NCBI GenBank assembly: GCA_027605045.1
Contig: JAQFWX010000009.1
Coordinates: 1 to 64,000, forward strand
Source of the DNA: Phallus indusiatus
Lineage: Eukaryota > Basidiomycota > Agaricomycetes > Phallales > Phallaceae
DNA: 64,000 nt
Direction of reading: 5' to 3'
Positions 59,014 to 64,000 of the stretch are shown one piece after another. A model generated the notes under the pieces. It was given only the letters and a program-made list of their open reading frames with translations. It searched no databases and was not told the DNA's origin. Positions within the stretch are counted from its first letter, which is position 1, and every line of letters begins with the position of its first letter. Both the position numbers and the translations under genes were made by a program.

Positions 59014-62000
59014 TTATAATGATTCCCGTTCAATTCTCTTTAACATGCCTTTCAGATTCTTTCCCGCCTTGTTGGAGTTCGCTGTAATCCAACTCTCCAT
59101 TTTATGGCGAAGCTGGCCCAGTTCGTCTATAATAGGTAAAGAATGATCGTCACGGACCAGACTCGAGTTCAAAAGGATCTCAAAGGCGCAGTTCCACAAG
59201 TCTGATTGCCAATATCTCTTCATAGGCTGTGAAGGCTTCAATTTTGCCACGTTTGACGAAGAGGTATATGCAACTGTTTCGATATACTTTCCAAATAGCA
59301 TGCAATATATGATGCTTGCGAGGCCAGCGTAATCAGCTTGGTAAGACCAAGGACGACCTTCCTGCATTTCAATGCAATCGCGCTGATCAGTTTTCCACTC
59401 AGCGATGAACCTCTGTCCTTCAGGATATAATCTCGTATCAATTGTTCGACCGAAATCAATCAACTTTAGACCCTTGTATGACCAGCCGTTCTCGCCTGTG
59501 GGATCGTATTCACTTGTCCAGGTTATGTCTTCCGGGAGATCTTCGAGCCGAATGAGACAGTTGTCAATTTTAAGATCACCATGGATAAAACCAACGCTAT
59601 GAAGACCCTCCACGATGCGCATTAGCTCCACCGTGAAAAACATAACCAAAAGTTCCTCCATTCCACCTCCAGGTTGGCTCAGTCCGATTTTGCTTGCTCG
59701 ATTGACTATCTCAAGAAGTGTTCCTTGCTTGCAGAGCTCGAGGACGAGATAACTCTCATCCTCAAACGCATAAAGACTGTAAGGACAGATGATGGAGCGT
59801 CGCAAATTTGGAGGTACAGCCGAAAGTATTCGTTGAAGTACATAGGTCTCCCAGATATCAGCAGGGCGAACGGCTTTGATAGCCACCATTGGATTAGTTT
59901 CACCTTCCTCATCTTCTTCATCCTCCATTTCCGGTGTAGTGATCCATTGAGCCATGAAAACTGCCCCAAAGCCACCTTCTCCCAGCTTTCTTGAAACTTC
60001 GAAACGATCACCATCTAGCTCTAACGTTAGCTGATCAGATGAACCCCCATTTCCCGAGTTTCTCTTATCCGCGAATTGTTTCAGGTGTTTAAAACGGTCC
60101 GCTTTCACTTGACTTAGATCACGGTGTATAGGGTCAGGAGGGAGAACGGTTAGCAGTTGAGAAACAATGCCTTCGTCAGCGGGACAGCAAGGATTTGGCG
60201 GTTTGAAGCCCGATTTCAAAATGAGAACTTGCGTCGCATCACGCATGTTGACACCGTCGTCCTCAAATTCATCGCGCCCCGTAGAAGCTTCATGCGTTTC
60301 CGGTGCATTCACGAATCGACTGTCTTCTTCTACTTCTTCCACCTCCTCTTCCTCTTGCCCTTCCTCCTGCTCTTCCTGAAGCTCAGCGGCCAGTTTTGCA
60401 GCAGCGCTTTGTGCATCAGACGCGTCAAAAACTCTGTTCTGTATAGATGTTGAGGACTTGTCGCTAGGAGTGTCTTGAGCGCGCAAGCTAGCAGAGAGCT
60501 CTGCAGTTCTCTCGGTAATGGGGGTCATCACTTCGAAATGCCCGAACCGACTACTCATTGCGACTCTCCTGTCTTCCACGTACTGGGGTGCATCCTGTTC
60601 AACGTTATTCTTCGGCTCCGTGTCGACCCTACGGTTGACCGGAAAGAAAGGTTGAAAAGGTGGTACTTTCGATGGTCCAGATGAACTATTCGATGCCGGT
60701 GGTCTTGTTGAGCCAGCCTGATTCTCATCCCTATAAATTTGAAGTTTCATAACTTCTTGTTGAGTCCCATTATTCCTTTGTCCATCAGGATTGCCAAGGG
60801 GCTTGACAAAAGGGTTATCTGTAAAGGGAACAAATGAGCGCGGAGGAGGAGGGGGACGCGGTGGATTTGTGAATTCTTCGGTGAAATCGTCTGTAGTCAC
60901 ATCATTGCTACCAAAAACATCCTCATTCTCCTGTTCTTCGGATTCTTCTGTCAAGGGTTTCAATTCAGAAGTTACAGTCGCCGAAGCTGCAGGCTGCAAA
61001 GGTGGTCGCACAACCTTGAAAGCCGGAACAGGTGTGATTACATCCTTAGAAGCAAGGGCAGGGCGAGGAAAAGTAGGAGTGAATGCATTGGAGGCGGGTG
61101 TCTTTGATAAGACAGGTTGAAACTATCATTTTATACAGTTGAGTAAATCTGAATGATGGGCTGAAAAACCATGTGACACCAACGTACCCTAGGGAAAGCT
61201 GGTGTGATGTTCTCCGATTTCTGTTCGCTAAATGGTTGAAATACTACTTGTGTTCAGTATTTTTAGAAGGTTAAATAATAGATAGAACCTGACCTTTCGG
61301 CTTCGTCGCGGTGCCCATGTTCTCATCTCTATAAACAAACCGCTGGCCCGCAGCGGCTGGTGTTCGATTATCATGAGGCGTCGCGGTAATCGGTTTGACT
61401 TCAGGTAATTTGTCTGAAAGTTGACCTTCATCCTGAGAATTATACATTTCAAAGACATCCTCCAAGGCTTGTTTCGTGTTGATAGTGACAGTGACGCTTT
61501 GCCTCCTTGCGGTTTTTGACGACCTTGTCCCTTGATCATTGAAGTCTACTTTGACGGAACGCTCGTTGCCGTCGCCATTCTTATGGTCACTAGGATTTTT
61601 ACCCGCCGCAGCTAACGCTGCATTAGGAGGGGGAGGCGCGGACCATTTTTTCCCAAGCAAACCTAAATGCCTGGCTCGAACTTCTTCGAAGCAATACTCA
61701 GTCCCATCGGCCTCGAGTAGTAGAGTCAAATCAAAACGAAGTTTTTCGGGTCGCTTTCCAGGTACGGGCGGTGCATTTAAATGTGCGTACGGATTTGAGC
61801 GTCGAGTACTTGAAATCGGTTTAAAAGAATCTTCGGATGCGTTGGGAATTTTACCAGTGTCACTGGTTCGTGTGATACCGCGCAACGGATTTCTTCTTAT
61901 TGTCTTCAACTGCGCCGATAATAATTCCTTGAAAGAAACAATATTAGAATTGAAATGATTCACGCAATAAAAACAATCTGACCTCCTTAAAGTGGCATGG

Positions 62001-62558
62001 TAGTTTGATTGGTGATCGACCCGCCCTTCTCCGAGCTTGATACTCTGTCTGTAATTCGAGTAGTCTCTTTGTTGGCTTGGCCTGGGTACGGATGCCCAAA
62101 GCAATAATCGTATCTGCTTCGCTAAACCTTGCAGAAAGTTGATGATACCAAAATTTACTCCCTAATAGAGTTATGACGAAGACTTACCGTCCTTCTCGTT
62201 CTAGAGCCTCAAGGTATTGTTGAAAAAATGAAGCGTAAAGCTTTCCAATTCCACATGACATCATGTATTCATAAACCACGGTAGGCCTCTCGACATGGTT
62301 TGCATATAGGATCCACAGCTTGGTATAGCGATATTCAGCGCCAGTATATCTCGGATCGTCGTAGAATTTCCGGAGGCATTCCTCAAGTAATTCCAACAGA
62401 CCCGAATTGGTATGATCGGAATGATGAGACAGTATCCAATTTATCAGGTCATTATAGGCTGCAAGTGGGTCTTCTTGGTCATCTAAATCCTCCTGTTTAA
62501 TCCGGGAATACAGATGTTTGAGTTGGTTGGATTCTTCCTCATCAACGGCTCTAGCCAT
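59014..62558 (-). CDS. BUB1: Spindle-assembly checkpoint kinase BUB1
   Basis: Kinetochore protein kinase of the mitotic checkpoint. ATG 62558 starts MARAVDEEESNQL; the first exon is the Mad3/BUB1 homology region (DPLAAYNDLINWILSHH, YTKLWILYANHV, YEYMMSCGIGKLYASFFQQY), continued by SEADTIIALGIRTQAKP. A GLEBS-like Bub3-binding segment (TEYCFEEVRARHLG) follows. The middle is disordered, with two YRDEN elements and two acidic runs. The kinase domain (about the last 330 codons) has GEGGFGAVF (P-loop), VAIKAV, LVLELCKQGTL, a catalytic loop HGDLKIDNCL and DFGRTID, all compatible with activity and typical of Bub1 rather than the kinase-less Mad3. It ends KRIERESL at 59014. Introns are few here: the 59014-61011 stretch is one exon, unlike most neighbours. 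Very confident. Confidence 0.95.
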
Positions 62559-63421
62559 GACAAAGAGAAAGACGCGTTATTGGTGACAAGAGTCGTGACA
62601 TTTCGCGTCAGATTCACGTGATGTTGCGTACACAAAAGAACTTGGACCGAGAACTGAGAAGCGTCAGGCTGACACCTGCCAGATGCAATGTCACCCTCTG
62701 TTACTAGCCTCCGACCCTCACAAGGCATTCTGAAGAGAATAGGTAAATTCAATCATTTCGTTTGCTTGAGTAGATCTCATTTGAAAGACCCTGGAAGACG
62801 AAATCAAATTCAGCCAGAGGTTGAGCTGTTGATCTACATAAACTAATAAAGCTACAGCAGTTGAAGAGCCCGCAAATATTCTGAAATTAGTCTGTGGTAT
62901 TTACGATCACGTATTTGACCACAAATATCGATATCAATTGTTGCCAGTGCTTTGCTTGTGATCGTTGTTACCGTACAGTCCTTGGTAAAATCTTTTTGAC
63001 GGAAAAAAATGAATTTCATTACCAGTGGCTCATTATATTCTAGATGTTATACATGGGCAGCTCAGTTTCGACATAAACTTTGAATAGCGTTGCTAGGTCG
63101 GATGGAATCCTTCATTGCAATTATGTCGTCGGGAAGGCAAGTCTTATTGGAACGCGTCTCCCACCTCGCAGGGCCGCAAGGACAACGATGATGATGCAAT
63201 GCACCCACAAAGTCATGTACCAGTCTCTCGAATCAACAGTTGCTTAGAGAATACAAACTCCGGAATGATAGTTCTTTTCACGCTGGATAATTGGATACCA
63301 GAGAAGCCAAGTTCTAATTTAAAAGGTTTGAGTCTCATTGTTGTGGCCACAGGATCTTTCCTTCTTCCTGTGTTTCCATATGCAACCAATGGTTATACAT
63401 CAATCCACCGAACGCAGTCAG

Positions 63422-63443
63422 GGCGAGGTATGGCGAGGTATGG
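63422..63443. repeat. tandem 10-bp repeat (GGCGAGGTAT x2 plus partial)
   Basis: Two adjacent identical decamers followed by GG, in the intergenic region downstream of the BUB1 promoter. Confidence 0.7.
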
Positions 63444-63890
63444 CCGCTAGAGCCTAAAGCTGCCTAAAGGCTGGATTCCAATATCCACAATACCCACGTG
63501 CCAGGCACAGAACAGCACCATGCTAATTTCGAAAATAATTTTGGCTGTCGAATCTTAATGAGAACCCCGAAAAACACCGTCCTTTGGATCTCAAGCTTCT
63601 GTCATTCAATATATGAGATGCCCCAGGATGCGCCCGAATGCATTATATATACCAGTAAGAACAACATTTTGACGTCCTTGAACTTCTGTTCTCATCTCAA
63701 TTAGTAGAAGCACGTTTGTTTGTTGACTGCGCTAGATGCGGTCTTTCCTGTGCACGTTGCCTGGTGAAGTTGATTGTAGATTGCCGTCGCATTATGTAAC
63801 TCCCAGAATCATCTTGTGTCTATCTTTACCCTGGGAGTGGGGTCAACGACGTCAGATTTGAAATAACTAATTTTGCGCCAGTTTCAGTCG

Positions 63891-63898
63891 CATAAAAG
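63891..63898 (+). promoter_or_regulatory. TATA-like element
   Basis: CATAAAAG about 68 bp upstream of the ATG at 63959, followed by a TTATTATTG/CTATT-rich leader. Position and sequence suit a core promoter for the downstream partial gene. Confidence 0.35.
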
Positions 63899-63958
63899 CT
63901 CCCGATAGTTGCTTCTTGTTGTTATTATTGCTATTGCTACTATTACTCTTACTGCACA

Positions 63959-64000
63959 ATGGCTCTTTCCAAGGTGATGACCCTCTCTTCCATTTCCTAC
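63959..64000 (+). CDS. 5' end of a gene cut by the window edge
   Basis: ATG in the context GCACAATGGCT opens MALSK, followed immediately by GTGATG, a possible donor; a very short first exon is common in fungal genes. The upstream TATA-like box and pyrimidine-rich leader support a real start. Product cannot be named. Confidence 0.4.
   Translation, partial: MALSKVMTLSSISY

Larger units (their letters stand above)
62559..63958. other. 1.4-kb divergent intergenic region
   Basis: Between BUB1 (-) and the partial gene starting at 63959 (+). Short frames (for example 63115-63450 +) lack motifs. A tandem ten-base repeat is at 63422-63443 and a TATA-like CATAAAAG at 63891. Confidence 0.45.

Noticed and set aside
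1..64000. CRISPR arrays, insertion sequences, prophage or biosynthetic cluster
   Set aside because: No regularly spaced repeats, terminal inverted repeats, transposase or clustered synthase/tailoring genes were seen.

Overview
The window looks like nuclear DNA of a filamentous basidiomycete, most likely an Agaricomycete. Genes are dense on both strands and cut by many short (mostly 45-75 nt) GT-AG introns. The conserved gene set is fungal, and there are no bacterial operon or ribosome-binding features. I see no tRNA, rRNA, transposon or CRISPR array. Gene models were built by hand from reading-frame continuity, splice consensus and remembered protein-family features; nothing was aligned.

Layout, left to right. 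0.8-5 kb: a 3-dehydroshikimate dehydratase-like sugar-phosphate isomerase fold protein (-) and a long low-complexity protein ending in an alpha-crystallin/HSP20 domain (-). 6.9-12 kb: urate oxidase (+) and a transcription factor combining two C2H2 fingers with a Zn2Cys6-like cluster (+). 14.3-19 kb: a complete 25-exon telomerase reverse transcriptase (-). 19.2-23.4 kb: a small TPR protein (-), a small mitochondrial complex I-like protein (+), an NCE101-like peptide (-) and the vacuolar lipase ATG15 (+). 23.5-29.4 kb: a Ca3427-type periplasmic-binding-fold protein (+), a mitochondrial protein of unknown function (+) and a membrane-anchored pepsin-family aspartic protease (-). 29.9-38.4 kb: a RasGAP (-), then short hypothetical and membrane proteins. 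38.5-49 kb: an ER DnaJ ending in KDEL (+), cullin-3 (-) and the tRNA exportin (-). 49.3-62.6 kb: a GH5 exo-beta-1,3-glucanase (-), a Q-rich protein (-), ataxin-2/Pbp1 (+) and the spindle-checkpoint kinase BUB1 (-). A new gene begins at 63,959 and runs off the end.

These are mostly housekeeping genes that do not form one pathway. The most informative oddities are single-base frame breaks, mainly at homopolymer runs, in at least five otherwise conserved genes (a likely sequence-quality signature), an 18-nt micro-exon in uricase, a 34-nt intron in TERT, a degenerate second active-site motif in the aspartic protease, and a uricase with no canonical peroxisomal C-terminus. I found no convincing undescribed multi-gene system. 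The least explained loci are the HSP20 fusion, the 457-aa mitochondrial protein, the 148-aa membrane protein and the 162-aa single-exon protein.
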